Shown in pieces: positions 1 through 12,650 of a stretch of DNA of 64,000 nt. The stretch is taken from contig OX457057.1 in the NCBI GenBank assembly GCA_949752795.1, positions 162,727,980-162,791,979 of the forward strand, given 5' to 3'. Position 1 is the stretch's first letter. Every line of letters starts with the position of its first letter. The notes under the pieces are model-generated. The model had not been told where the DNA came from. It saw only the letters and a program-made list of their open reading frames with translations, and made no database searches. This stretch comes from Hyperoodon ampullatus (taxonomy: Eukaryota > Chordata > Mammalia > Artiodactyla > Ziphiidae). The translations under genes and the position numbers were made by a program.

Positions 1-1179
1 ATGGGTAGTTAACCCCAGGATAAATAACACTTGATTTTAGTTGTTTGCACAAAGCCTAACTGCTATTTTCATCAATATATCTGAGTGTAAATACTGTTTT
101 CCAAAATCATGAAAAATATTTTAAAATATTTTGAAATTGCATTATTACTACCTTGCTGCCTTTACACTAGCATCAAGCTTTTAAAATTCCAAATACAGAA
201 AGTAGAGTCTGACTGAAGAAAAAAGGAGCCACATTTACCATTTTAATGCCTTGTTATTGCCAAAAGAAAGGAACTCACAAATTCAGCTTTCTTTTGTATT
301 TTTATACTGGCTGCACCCTGGAGAGTTCATGATTATCTTCTCTACCATTTCCCTCAACTCCTTAATCTCTAGTTTACTTGGCCTTATCTCTTGCAAGCAA
401 AATGGAATTCAAATGGCCTCCTACGTCCTCTTTGAACCGGTTGGTGCCAAGCCAGCTGGGGCCTATCCTGGCATCCGGACAGGGAAGTAAATTCATAACA
501 CATAAGCAATGTCTATTTGGCACAATTTGCATGAAGCAATTTACTGAATCAGTGAATCATTTCTCAAGGTGATACTCCTGGCACCTCTTTCAGCATTCTG
601 CCCAGATCTACTCTTCTGTTACATTCCCATTTTGGTAACTAATATACTTAACACTCTTCCCATGTACATTGCCCAAGCAAACTTTTTCCCATTTCTGACA
701 GGAAACATGCAGAGTTAAGAGAGAGCATTAAAAGATCCCACACAGTGAATACATGAGTGATACTAGACTAATATAATCCTCCCACATTCCAACAGTGCCT
801 GGCTAAGGATTCAGTTTAAACCCTTACAGAACCCTCTTAATTGATCTTATTAATACAGCAATAAACACCCCTGTGATTAGCTGATTAAGGTTTAAGACAG
901 CTTTTTAAGATAATTTTAGCAGGAAGTTCCTTAAACTCCTTGTTTCAAGGAATTCTAAACTGTTCAACGCAAAACTCCAAAGATAAGAGTTATATTCTTC
1001 AAGATAGTGTGGGTGGAAGGTAAAAAGAGTGACAGCATATTCTGGTCCTTCCACAAAAAAAAAAAAAAAGTATTTCTAAACTTTTCCTATCATGAAATTA
1101 ACAGAATATTAAATAAAATTCAAGTAGCAGGTATAACAATGCCTTAACATTTTCTTATCCTAGAGATTTAATCCAGTTT

Positions 1180-1720
1180 CTCCAACTTATAGTGGTAGAA
1201 CCTACCTGTCTCAGGGCATTAAACGCTGCGCAAACTTGTCATCCCTTACCTGGTCTATTGCAATAACATAACTCATCTATTTCCTTCTGATCCCTTTCAC
1301 TCAATTTTCCACGTGATCAACAGAGTTACTTTTCTAAGAAGCAAATGTGATGATGTCATTGCCCTGTCACATACCTTTCCATGGTTCAAATAATTTCTAG
1401 AATAAAGTCCAAATTCCTTAGCATGGCCTTCAAGGCACTTTATTATTCAGCTCTTGCCAGCTATCATTTTTCCTCTTGCAAATTATATTCCAAGAATTCT
1501 GAACATTTTGCCGTTTGCCAAAGAGATATAAGATGTTCCTTGACTTTGTATCTTTATATATACATGGAATATCCTTCCCTTCTTTTCCTCCAGGTGAGCT
1601 TCTATTTGTCCCTAAAGACATGGCTCAATCACAAATTTATCTATAGATACTTTTTTGGCATTCTCTACTTTAAACAATAACCCACACCAGGCAATATCTT
1701 AGTTAATCTTTCCCTTGTGG
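1180..1720 (+). repeat. L2-like LINE fragment, sense
   Basis: The text 'aataaagtccaaattcctta' followed by 'gcatggccttcaaggcactt' and 'ggaatatccttcccttc' matches the familiar 3' half of old mammalian L2-type repeats. It is heavily diverged, so ORFs over it are not meaningful. Confidence 0.5.
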
Positions 1721-1737
1721 TAATGTAATAATCTTTT

Positions 1738-1965
1738 TTAAAAAATTGTATTGAGGTGAAATTCACGTAACATAAAATTAACCACTGTGAAGTGAATAAT
1801 TCAGTGACATTTAGTACATTCATGATGTTGTGCAACCACCACCTCTGTATCTAGTTCCAAACAGTTTAACTTTTAATTTACCTCAATGTGTTCCCAACAA
1901 ACTGCATCTTTGCAACCACAATACTTTACACATAACAGATGCTCAATAAATAAAGATGGAATTTC
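1738..1965 (-). repeat. L1 3' end fragment, antisense
   Basis: It reads 'ttgtattgaggtgaaattca' ... 'accactgtgaag' ... 'gttgtgcaaccaccacctct', the typical antisense 3' untranslated end of old mammalian L1M elements. The start is diverged; the right border is approximate. Confidence 0.55.
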
Positions 1966-2149
1966 ATATTCAACAACGGAAAAGCATCTTATGGATTATT
2001 TTTCCCCTCTTTTATTATCCAGTCTTAGAAAAAATATGTAATTACACCTCTTGTTGTGGGAAGACTTATCACATAAAAAAGAAAAGATAGAAGGTTCGTC
2101 TCCTCTCAAACTTAAATTTAAAAAAATGGATATTCAGGAATCAAAGTTT

Positions 2150-4990
2150 ATAATTTGGCTTTTTCAAAATTTATTCAACAAATATTTGTTAGAATTTACT
2201 TATGTGTCAGGAACTGTTCTAAGCACTGAGGGATATAGCACTGAAAAAAACAGACAATATCCCTGCCCTAAAAGCTTATATAAGAGAAAAGAGACAATAA
2301 ACATAATAAATAAATTATATAGCATTTTAGAAGGTGGTAAATGCTATAGGGGAAAAAAAAATACAGCCAGGTAATTAGATCGGAAGTTCTGAATGGAGAT
2401 ACAGAGAGGGGTTGCAATTTTGAATAAGTTGTCAGAGTAGGGCTTATTGAGCAGGTGATATGCAACCAAAGAGTTGAAGGAGGTGAGAAAGTGAGTCATG
2501 CAAATATCTGAGGGAAAAGCCAAGGCTAAGGTCTTGAGGCAGGAACATGCCTGATGTGCTTAAAACAGTGACGAAGCCATATCCAAGTAGAGGCGTATAA
2601 TGGACAGATGGATATATGAGTCTAGAGAATAGAGATTGTGTAGGCTTGAGATAAAAAATTAAGGTCATCAGCTTTAGAGAGTATTTGAAGTCATAAGATT
2701 GGATAAGATTCCTAAAGAAGTGAGGTCCACGGACTGAACCCTGTAGCACTCCCCTGTTGAGATTTGGAGAGTAGAAGAGAAATCTGCAAAGATGACTCAG
2801 AAGAAACTGCCAGAAAGACAGGAAGAAAACTAAGACAGCACAGTGTCATGGAAGCCAAGTGAAGAAAGTGGTTCTAGGAGAAGGAGTGAGTGATCAACTG
2901 CATTGAATGCCACTAACAGATTAAGTAAGACAAGAAGTGAGAACTGACCACTGAATTTAGCAATGTGGAGGTCACCAGTGCGTGAGCTTAACAAGAGCAA
3001 TTTTCACAAGGTGGTATAGGTCAGAGTATGAATGAAGTAGGTTTAAGAGAGAATGAGAGGAGAAGAATTAGAGACAGTGAGTTTAGAAGTTTCCAGAATT
3101 TTTGCTGGTAAGGGAAGCAAAGAAAGGGGTGGTAACTGGCGGTAAAAGTGAGATTAATGCAGGCTCATTTTTTCTTTTAAGATGGGAGAAATAATAGCAT
3201 GCTGATGGGAACGATCTAGCAGAGAGCAGAGAGTTGAAGATGTAAAAGAGGTAAGGGAGAACTGCTATTGATACATCCTTGAATAGGCAAGAATGGGCAC
3301 AAGGGGAGGGGCTGACAGTTGGATTGTAGGCAATCCAACCACAGTGAAAAGAGGGAAATCAGAGTAAAAGGAAATAGTTTTTGGTGGATGGGTAGACATG
3401 GTAAAAGAGTTCTCTTTTGACTGGCTGAATTTTCTCAGTGAAGTAAGCAGCGAAGTAATCAGCTATAAGTGAGGGTAATAGACAAGGAATTATAATAGAA
3501 GAGGAAGCATGAAAAAATCATCTTAGAAATCATCCTGGATTGTGCTACTCCAAGTGTGGTGCAAGGTCCTGTGCTGTTCTGCAAACTGTTAATGGTCCAC
3601 AATAAACAAGTTAGCAACACAGAAATTGAGAATTGTGCCTGGTGTGATCAGTGGATTCATCTCATCGTACAGCACACTCTCTATGAACATGTACAATTTT
3701 TGTAATTCTATTCCTTCTTTCCCTATGTTATGATTATTATTGAACTGTAATTTCATTTTTGTTCAATCTAATAAAAAATTTGGACTTAGACTTTTGTCTT
3801 TTTAAAACTTCATTTTTCTTCACAATTCACATTATTGTATTTTATTGTTCATGATGAGGTAGGGAAAAACTTGGTCCTTTACCACGCATGAACTGAGAAG
3901 TACTAGTCCAGTAGAGTTGGAAAGTAATTGGACTAGGAAATGTTTTGTGATTGCCAAGCAGCATTAGAGGCTCACATGAGATTTGTAGCCATTAGTTTAA
4001 AGACTGTCAGCAGGGTGGAGTGATTTTCTCCAGACACATTATGCTGCATGGAAGCAGGGCAGGATAGATGAGGAGCAGGATTTAACTGACCTATCACATT
4101 GCCAAGTGAGTATGATGATGCAAAAAAAGGGCAAGGAAATAGTATGCAAATATGAAAATGACTGACCATGGAATTCAAGCTGGGAGAAGAGGGAAGAGAG
4201 GATATCAGAGGTATGAGGGGCAGAAAAGGTGACAGGATCAATGGCCCATAGGTCCCAAAGGATTGAAAAATTGTTGGAAAAAGGGATGAGCTAGAAAGAT
4301 AGGAGGTCAGACAGTAAGATGCACACAATTGAGAATATTGAGAAGTTGTAGCAATGAGGCAGGGTAGAGGAAAAGATTCTTGGAGGAGAGGAGTTCAAGG
4401 AACTTACAGCCAGTGTGTTGAAAGATTCATCTCTGCAGATATGGGAATCCTCACAAGTTAAGGCTGGAGTAGTGCTGGAAATAATTATAATGAACCAGAA
4501 GCTAAAATCAACAAGAAATGACAGGGGCCAGGGGTGGGGCTGGAAGATGACTACAACATGGGACTCAAGAGTCTGGGCTTTATAGGGAAAATGAGGGAGA
4601 ATAGACAGGAAGCAGCCATGAAAGGAGAAGGATGCCTACTACAGGCAGCATGGTATGAAGGCTGTGGGAAAAAAACAGCCATCACTTAACAGGACTTCAC
4701 AGATGACAGTGTCCTCAGGAAAGCTACAGGTTCTCATGAGACCAAGAAGTTAAGGAACTGCTTCAGAAAAGGGGTGAAAGAAACAGCTGATTTGGTTGAT
4801 GATGGACTGTGAGTTGCAGAGGGCATAGACAAAGGGTTTCAAGAGGTGGGAAAGGATGAGTGGAAGGCAGGGACAGAAAAGAGGATTTACAGAGTGATAT
4901 GTAGATGAGAAAATGAGGGGTTACCCAGATGTCTAGGGCTACTCTTGATGGCTGGCATAAAAAGCGATAAAGTACATAAGAAATTGTTTT
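2150..4990 (-). repeat. Long ancient mammalian repeat (L2/CR1-like), antisense, interrupted
   Basis: It starts with 'attcaacaaatatttgttag' and 'ggatatagcactg', continues with 'cttgaggcaggaacatgcct' and ends in purine-rich sequence. Similar blocks recur at 15840-16440 and 35402-35625. I recognise it as a widespread mammalian repeat, most likely L2/CR1-type, but family and 3' border are uncertain. A probable DNA transposon lies inside at about 3547-3912. The minus-strand ORFs here (such as 3972-4328) are Leu/Ser-rich by composition and are not genes. Confidence 0.4.
3547..3912. mobile_element. Probable hAT-Charlie (MER5-like) DNA transposon relic
   Basis: Its ends read 'ctactccaagtgtggt' and 'gaactgagaagtactagtcc', which resemble the inverted termini of MER5/Charlie elements. 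It splits the surrounding L2-like repeat, whose sequence resumes afterwards. The interior is diverged and has no transposase ORF. Confidence 0.4.
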
Positions 4991-6149
4991 AGAAATCATT
5001 CATCATGGACAGTTATTTTATGGGACTAAAGGGAGCCTAAGCCTGGATTACTCAATTGATCAGTAATATTTAATCCGTGTATTATATCTTGGTTCTAGAT
5101 AAGGAATGCTCTTGACCTTATGCTATCTATCTTTAGGCTATTTAATTTCTTACATTACTAATTGAATAAAATGTAGGTAAGGGCAAAAAGATGGCAGATG
5201 ATATGTTCATATCACTCCTTATTAACAGCTCTGATAAAAGACTGCTGACAGAGTCGACTGGTTTAAATGCGCATGTTAAATTATCTGTCTATTCAAATTG
5301 GATAATTAGAAATATTCGACACTAATATTCACTCTACCAATTTTTATTATGTATCTACTTAATAGAAACAAAGCAACATGTACTATACTGTTCCAGAAAG
5401 GGCTCACCTTTATTGAATTATTTTAATAAAATTAAGTTTAATTATATTACAATACTGGAAAAGGGTCATGGGTAGGGAGATGGTAATAAAAGTAAGGGAC
5501 ATTTTTCAATGGTTGGAGAAAAAGAATAACGAAGTTCATAGAGGGCACATTAGCCAGGCCCTTGCAAGTAAGAATTGCCTATGAAAATAAAAGAAGAAAC
5601 TGAAATTGCTTTATTGCTATGAACTTGCCTTTACGATGTTAAAGAATGCTGAGTAAGAGAAGAGATGCAAAAGAAAAGGGACAGAGGGGGAGGAGAGAGA
5701 GAAGAGAAAAGGGAGGTAGAGATCCACAGACTAGAATTAAGAAATGTGTTTTTTGCGCACTGCTTCCTCTGAACTAACTTTTCCAGAGGGATGGCTTATG
5801 AAATTGATATTCTACCTACAGCTTTCTAGTTATTTATATATATTTTTGGCAATTAATCTTTCTCCTTCATTGAATGAGATCTCTTCTTCTCCTTCCCTCC
5901 CATTATCCCTCTTCTTGTCAAGATCATACTAATTTTTTTATGTTGTGGAGCTCGGGAGTAGGATGGGTTTTTGGCCTTACCAAGTCAACTATCCAATACA
6001 TCACCAATAAGCAAATGAATTATTTGGATGTGGAAGGATTTGTACACTATAATAGTTTGAGGAGTAAAGTAGTAATAGTATATGATAAGTTCAAGGGTTT
6101 TTTCACTTAGAGGGACAGAAAGTTTACCTAGAACTAGATGTCTGTACTA

Positions 6150-6650
6150 ATTACATTCTGTCTGCCTCTCCAGATCTACTCTCTGCCCTTCTCTCCCTTG
6201 CTGTGCTTCAGGAAACAAATCTCTACAGAACACATCAAAAGCAATCTTTTCCTTTGGCTTCAAGTTAGGTTTGGCCAGTAAGTAACACTGGCAAGAAATC
6301 AGAAAGCAGGAAAGAGACCTGGTGTGTCGGTTGTCCCTTGCTTCCTCCCTGCTGGCCATTTTTGTTTTGGTAGAGGCTGTGTTCTTTCGTGTATAGCCAT
6401 AGCAACTGTTATGCAGCCTTTTCATGCAACTACAGTTCTCTGGGTTCCAGAAACATTGCTCCCTTCCCTTGCCCTGAAGGTCTAGGGTGACAACTGCTTT
6501 CTGCTGTTGCCAGTTCATGGGTACTTTACCCCCTCTGATGAGTCCCCTATGCTGCCCATGCCTCTGTATAGTCCCTTCGTTAAACCTCTTTCAATTTATC
6601 TGCTGACTGTGCTATTTGTTACTTGCAAGGAGCTAGACTGATATAATTTC
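6150..6650. repeat. Old interspersed repeat, family not assigned
   Basis: The stretch ending 'cttcgttaaacctctttcaa' and 'gtgctatttgttacttgcaa' looks like the end of an old LTR-type mammalian repeat. A 123-codon minus-strand ORF (6147-6518) crosses it but resembles no protein I know. No gene is supported. Confidence 0.3.
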
Positions 6651-6963
6651 CCATAGCCTCTCTGGACCACTTGCAGGGCCAGGTCTACACAATCCAACCG
6701 ATTCTCATTCCAAATTACTCAACTCAATATCTCTTTTACTATTCCTTAATGAAAATCCAGCCCTGTCTTGTTGACGTCACACCTTTGCGGCAGTCACATA
6801 TCATCATGATGACATCAGCAGCCCCTGAGACCCACTTAGAGTGTATCCTTCATAAAGTCTCCATTTTCATAAATGCAACTCATCAAGATGCAAATAAAAA
6901 CTAGATTATTTCAGGAATTTGGTCAGAAAAGGGAAGTAGCTTTTCTCATAATATCCACCTCAC

Positions 6964-7091
6964 CTCCTTTTCCTTGTTGAGCAACACCAGCTGGCTGTCT
7001 GTGAGGATGCAGTACTTCCGCTCCCATGTTGTTGTGTCGGTGTAGGGTGACTGGCCACAAGACAGACGATGGGTAGGTGGCCCTTTCACAT
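6964..7091 (-). CDS. RASAL2: RASAL2 internal exon, start of PH domain
   Basis: On the minus strand a pyrimidine-rich tract ending CACACAG gives an acceptor, then 128 bases translate as D-VKGPPTHRLSCGQSPYTD and TTTWERKYCILTDSQLVLLN then KEKE, followed by donor GAG|GTGAGG. I recognise this as RASAL2; the only difference from the human protein as I remember it is D for E in SPYTETTTW. It forms the first strands of the PH domain (W-x-R-K-Y-C-x-L core), which helps place SynGAP-family RasGAPs at membranes. It enters in phase 1 (AT completes a GAT codon) and leaves in phase 0. The next exon, expected to begin I-P-V-E-G-G, was not found in 1-6963 and so lies outside the window. The ORF in another frame over this region (6923-7129) is a shadow. 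Confidence 0.93.
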
Positions 7092-7754
7092 CTGTGTGAC
7101 AAACACAAAAAACAAAAGTGACAAATCATTGCCGTGTTTGGTAAACTCGTAGTTCAAATGTAAGATTCTTCAAAATCAAAGTAAGGAGGTCTAAACATAA
7201 ATCTAAATGGTAAACTGAAAACTTAAATTCCTCTGAAGAAAATAAAAAGTTATATACAGAGGGAAAATTTTGCCCCATAGTCTGTAGAAAAGAGGGCTGA
7301 GACACTAGGAAGAATTGTTAGTACAAACTTGACACAGTAATCACCACTGTGCATGCACTAAAATAATGGGAGGTCACTTCAGAGCAAAACTAGTATCATT
7401 CAAAAGAAAGAGGTGGGCGTGACTCAGAGACAAGAACAAAAGATAGACAGTCTTTAGGAAGAAGATGATATTGCATGTACACTCAAGAGTGCTGTTGATC
7501 CAGTACTGAAGGAGTGAGTTATTGGCAGCCTATGTCTTCAAAATAACTTTATTTCTAGTCAGTTGTAAGATTTAGAAATGGTTAAACTACAGCATCATAT
7601 TACCACTAGAGGCCAGTAAGATCTTAAAAATATAGAAGGCAATTTCCTCAAGGAAAGATCTAAACATATTACCATCATGTCTCTTAAAGGTGGAGGCACA
7701 CAATATCAAAGTTAAATGTTTCAACTCTTCTAAACATCTCATTTCCTGTTCCTT

Positions 7755-8945
7755 TAGTTTCTTTTTCTTTCATTAAGGTATAATTGACGTGTAACATTAT
7801 ACTAGTTTCAAGTGTACAACTTAATGATTTAGTATTGTATACACTGCAAAATAATGACCCCAATAAGTCTAATTACCATCTGTCACCATAAAAAGTTACA
7901 AAAAGAATTTTTTTTCTTCTGATGAGACCTTTCTAGGATTTATTCTCTTGGTAACTTTCAAATATGCACTGCAATATTATAATCACCATATGCTACAGTT
8001 GACATCCCCATGACTTATAAGTGGACATTTGTACCTCTGGAAACCTTTCACCCCCTCACCCACCCACCCCTTTCCTCTTGGAAATCACCATTCTGTTCTC
8101 TGAATCTCTGAGTTTTGTTTTGTTTGTTTGTTTGTTTTGGTTTTTAGATTCCACATATAAGTGAGGTCATACAGTATTAGTTTTCCTCTGTCTGATTTAT
8201 TTCATTTAGCATAATACCCTCAAGGTCCATCCATGTTGTCGTAAATGACAAGATTTCATCTCTTTCAATGGCTGAGTAGTATTCTATTTATCCACCAATG
8301 GACACTTAGGTTGTTTCCATATCTTGGCTACTGTATGTATCTTTTCCAATTAGTGTTTTCATGTTCTTTGGATAAACACCCAGAAATGAAATTGTTGGAT
8401 TGAATGGTAGTTCCATTTTAATTTTTTGAGGAACCTCTATACTGTTTTCCATAGTGGCTGCACCAATTTACATTCCCACCAACAGTTCGTGAGGCTTCCA
8501 TTTTCTCTACATCCTTGCCAACACTTGTTATTTCTTGTCTTTTTGATAATAGCCATTCTAACAGGTGTGAGTGATATCTCATTGTGGTTTTGATTTGCAT
8601 TTCCCTGATGATTAGGGAAGTTCAACACCTTATTATATACTTGTTGTCCATCTATATGTTTTCTTTGGAAAAATGTCTATTCAGATCCTCTGCCCATTTT
8701 TTAGTCAGACTGTTTTGGGTGTTTGTTTGTTTTGCTGAGTTGTATGAGTTCTTCATATATTTTGGATATTAACTCCTTATCAGATATATGATTTGCAAAT
8801 ATTTTCTCCAGTTCAGAAGGCTGCCATTTCATCTTGTTGATGGTTTCCTTTGCTGTACAGAAGTTTTTAGTTTGATATAGTCTTACTTGTTTATTTTTGC
8901 TTTTTTTACCTTTGCTTTAGGGGCCAGATCCAAAAAAATCACTTA
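7755..8945 (-). repeat. L1 3' half, antisense, 5'-truncated
   Basis: The plus strand carries antisense ORF2 C-terminal sequence ('catttccctgatgattaggg', 'atccaccaatggacactta'). Minus-strand pieces translate as L1 ORF2 fragments ([11 protein letters not shown] and [15 protein letters not shown]). Stops and frameshifts break the frame. A (TTTG)n stretch at 8112-8140 lies within. About 800 bases of unremarkable AT-rich DNA follow. Confidence 0.8.
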
Positions 8946-9784
8946 AAAACTCTTTAATATGAACTGTTTGTTCATTTGGGCTGTTGAAAGACTTGGAACA
9001 TATTTTAATCATAAGTACACATTAGATCCATTGAGTAAGGCTTTTATGACAGTTCAGTATATACTAAAAGTTCTTTAGCCATGAAGGACTAATTCCTCTC
9101 AGGATATACTGCAGGAAACAGTAAAATACATTACTTATTATTATTTAATTATTACACTAGAGTAGCACCTCAAACTGAAGAAATTAGAAAACAAACACCC
9201 ATGAGTGCAGGAGAGTTGTAAATAATTAATAAGCACATTTTACCTATTAGGTGAGACTCTTCATTACTATTACTTTCTAAGGACTTTTAGTCTTTTTATC
9301 ACAGGATGATAGGTATTCCTGGTATTGACTGACTTCAAGGAAATTCAAATGATTTCCTAGATTTTTTATGCTATAATTATTCAAATATGCATACCTATAG
9401 CTGGAGATCTGTAGAAAGTAAAGAAGTTAGTACTTAGGGCATTAGGTATATGTCTCTCTTCTTGCATCCCCTTATGGGCCCAATATTCTCTTCAGTACTC
9501 CTTCTGGCTTAACTTCTTTGCTCTCTAAAAGTCTATCTAAACTTGTTGCTCTGCTCGCTTGGGGAACTTATCAACTACCCTCCAAAATCACTCAAAATTC
9601 AAGAACTAATAACATTACCAGGGCTTGGCTTGACATGTTACTAATTCTTAGAAGTTCACTGTTTTTCCTTTTTCCCCTTGTTTTTCCGCTTCCATCTCCT
9701 CTGAACCTCGCACAACCAGTACATGCTGCGTCAATAGCTTCTCCATTCTACGCCAACTCTCTCTTCCCTACCCTTAACTCTTTT

Positions 9785-9988
9785 TTTTTTTTTTTTTTGC
9801 GGTACACGGGCCTCTCATTGTTGTGGGCTCTCCCGTTGCGGACACAGGCTCCAGACGCGCAGGCTCAGCGGCCATGGCTCACGGGCCCAGCCGCTCCGTG
9901 GCACGTGGGATCTTCCCGGACCGGGGCACGATCCTGTGTCCCCTGCATCGTCAGGCAGACTCCCAACCACTGCGCCACCAGGGAATCC
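9785..9988 (-). mobile_element. CHR SINE (cetacean type), antisense
   Basis: A complete tRNA-derived SINE with poly-T at left and 'ccaccagggaatcc' at right. It is flanked by a 14-base target-site duplication cccttaactctttt (9771-9784 and 9989-10002). The 177-codon ORF across it (9518-10051) is an artefact of the stop-poor, GC-rich SINE. Confidence 0.93.
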
Positions 9989-9989
9989 C

Positions 9990-11430
9990 CCTTAACTCTT
10001 TTATTTCAAGCATTTAAATTAAAGTTTTCTTTATATTTCAAATTTTCCTAAAATTATCACAAAAAGCTTTAAAAGAACTGACTCAATCATTTTTGACACA
10101 GATAAAAGATTCTTGCCTGAACTTAAAAGCCACGTCAAAGCTGATTTTCTTCACATGATTTGGATAAACAAATGGGTTAGATTTTTACCACAATGTAGGC
10201 CTATTTTTAGAGTAAAATACGAAAACCACTTCAACAGAGAGGGATGCACCTACTTTATGTAGAAATGTGGTGGTTCTGTGGCCTAGACAAGTTTTCATTC
10301 AAATGACTAACCTTCTTATGTAAGTTGGCCGTGGGTGACCTAAACTGCCCCCTGCAATTTAATCTGAATAGTAATCTTATGATCCACACTGAGCAAGAAG
10401 ACATTGACAGATTCTGTCCATAAAATTATAATATAGGAAACTGTATTACAGCAGGAAACCCAGTTTTCCTGACAAAATATAAATCTGCATCAGCACTGAA
10501 TTTAAGAAAACCTAAATTATCTTCCCTGTGTCATCCTGAGTTAATTCTCTTACAGTCTCCCTTAATGCTCTCCCCTTCTCCAACTGGAGCTTTGTTCCTA
10601 GTTTCTTCATGGTATTGTGAAACAAGACAATGTCTCATAAAGCATATTGGGGACCCCAAATTACTCCTCTCCAGGGCTAAAGGTAGAATGAAATAGGGAG
10701 CAATACTTCTATATTTTACATTTTTCTGTCAGTCTAAATTATGAGGTTGATTAGCCACGTTATAAATTTTATAGTTTCACATTTTTTTCCTACTCTCTAT
10801 TATCCACATTTTGATCATTTTATAAGAATTCATAAAAGGAAGAAAACAAGAAAGAAGTCAGAATAAGTAGGATTTTTTTGGTTCTTTTTAGCATTTCTGG
10901 ATTAAGGTTTGAAGGGCACTTTAAGTAACAATTTAAATAAATTTTTTAAACCTATAAATTTAATTTATTCATTCTATCTTGTCCTCATTTCCATGGCTAA
11001 ATGAAGGTTTAATAGTACACTTGTAAAGCCTGTTTACTGAGACTATATTAACAGGACAAACTCAGATTATTGCCTTATTTCACTTTACCAATTCTACCAG
11101 TCCTCCCCTCCCTCTCTCCTTTCCTCCCTCCCACCCTCTTTCTCTCCTGCTCTGGTGACACACTTCTAATTTCTGACTTCCAATTACATTTAGTACCTAA
11201 AATTCACTACAGAATACGATAACTACCTTAGAATTAAAAATAAGAATCTTAATAGCAAAACTGGAAAAAAAATTTATATTTGCGCTGTCCCATTCCTATA
11301 AGGATACTAAGGATATTGGATGCTGACCTTATTACAAAAATTGAATAATTTTAGAAACATTAAAAAGAATCAGCGGTTACTCAATGAATCCCATTGGAGA
11401 GTGCTTCCTTGAGACTGGATATTACCAGTA
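9990..11430. other. No gene or clear repeat recognised
   Basis: AT-rich intronic DNA. The only notable structure is a 50-base pyrimidine tract at 11101-11153 on the plus strand, which would be purine-rich in RASAL2 pre-mRNA. Confidence 0.5.
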
Positions 11431-11439
11431 GACTAGTAA

Positions 11440-12650
11440 TTATCAAAATTTTTTGATCTCATGATCCCTTTAGACGTTTAAAATTGAGATTTTGTTTTTA
11501 AAGAGATTTTGTTTATGTGGGTTATATCTATCAATATTTACCATATTAGAAATTAAAACTGAGAAATTTTAAAAATATTTACTCATTTAACAACAATAAC
11601 AAACCTACTGCATGTTAACATAAATAACACATTTTTGATGAAATGCAACTATTTTCCAAACAAAACAAAATAATTAGTGAGAGGAGTGACACTGAAGTTT
11701 TGCAAATCTCTTTAAAATCTGGCTGAATAGAAGACAGCTGGGTTCTTGTATCTGTTTCAACTTTTAATCTCTTGCTTTATGTTGTTTTGGTTGAAGTATC
11801 AGTAGAAAATCTAGACTCACACAGATATATAGTTGGAAAAGGGAAGAGTATTTTTTTTAAATTTATTTATTTTTGGCCGTGTTGGGTCTTCGTTTCTGTG
11901 CGTGGGCTTTCTCTAGTTGCGGCGAGTGGGGGCCACTCTTCATCGCGGTGCACAGGTCTCTCACTGTCGCGGCCTCTCTTGTTACGGAGCACAAGCTCCA
12001 GACGCTCAGGCTCAGTAGTTGAGGCTCACGGGCCTAGTTGCTCCGCAGCATGTGGGATCTTCCCAGACCAGGGCTCGAACCCGTGTCCCCTGCATTGGCA
12101 GGCAGATTCTCAACCACTGCGCCACCAGGGAAGCCCAGGGAAGAGTATTTTAATAGCATTTTCAGGTAACTGTGGCTTACATTTTCTAATACTATACCAA
12201 AAACTGGCAAGCAGTTGCTCCTTAAAAGTAAGTAAATTGTGGAATTTGACACCACTTCAATAAACTTTTCATACTCTGTTAAGTTAAAAATCATTGGTCT
12301 ACCTTGCCCTTTGAGTGGATCTTTTTACCCATATGCATGACTTTGGGGCACTCTGCATTGATCATTTAGGAAAAAATGGTTCACTTAGTTTTGCAGATCT
12401 TCCAAACATTGACACTTTTCATTACATAATATCAAAAAATCACATTCATTAATCTTCAGAAAGTCTTGATCATCAGAAAAGTCTTTAAGTACTGGGAAGC
12501 TGTCAAGCTCCATGTGGCAGATTCAAGTTTTCCAAAATACTGATCTTTGTTTTGTATCTTAAATTTTATCATCGTCAATAAATACTGTTGTTTTTTTCCC
12601 CTTAAGAGACAGGTTTGTGTTTTTTTTTTTTCCAGAAAATGGATCACTTG
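11440..12650. repeat. Old mammal-wide repeat split by a SINE (possibly DNA transposon)
   Basis: Conserved text such as 'gtttatgtgggttatatcta', 'aattaaaactgagaaat' and, right of the SINE, 'tagttttgcagatcttccaa' is a repeat I recognise from many mammalian introns but cannot assign to a family with certainty. Both halves are collinear around the SINE at 11855-12137. Confidence 0.5.
11855..12137 (-). mobile_element. CHR SINE, longer subfamily with AAAT-type tail, antisense
   Basis: At left it begins with 'aaatttatttatttttggcc' (tail); at right it ends 'ccaccagggaagccc'. It carries an extra middle section ('gttgggtcttcg...ttgcggcgagtg') missing from the short cetacean subfamily. Target-site duplication is gggaagagtatttt at 11841-11854 and 12138-12151. 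Confidence 0.93.

Larger units (their letters stand above)
1..6963 (-). other. RASAL2: RASAL2 intron downstream of the PH exon (partial)
   Basis: It begins at GTGAGG after the PH exon and runs off the left edge. I searched for the following RASAL2 coding sequence (I-P-V-E-G-G...; R-R-T-V-S-V-P) on the minus strand and did not find it. It holds L2-like and L1-like relics, with a 15-base A run near 1056. Nothing functional is recognisable in 1-1180 or 5000-6100. Confidence 0.7.

Noticed and set aside
6147..6518. 123-codon minus-strand ORF, at first attractive because of its length and mixed composition
   Set aside because: No recognisable protein, no splice context, and the sequence looks like an old interspersed repeat.
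6923..7129. 68-codon minus-strand ORF over the PH exon
   Set aside because: Wrong frame: the RASAL2 peptide is read in another frame between clear splice sites.
9518..10051. 177-codon plus-strand ORF
   Set aside because: Its C-terminal half is translated CHR SINE; the peptide pattern (RPWLTGPAAPWHVGSS) recurs at every SINE copy in the window.
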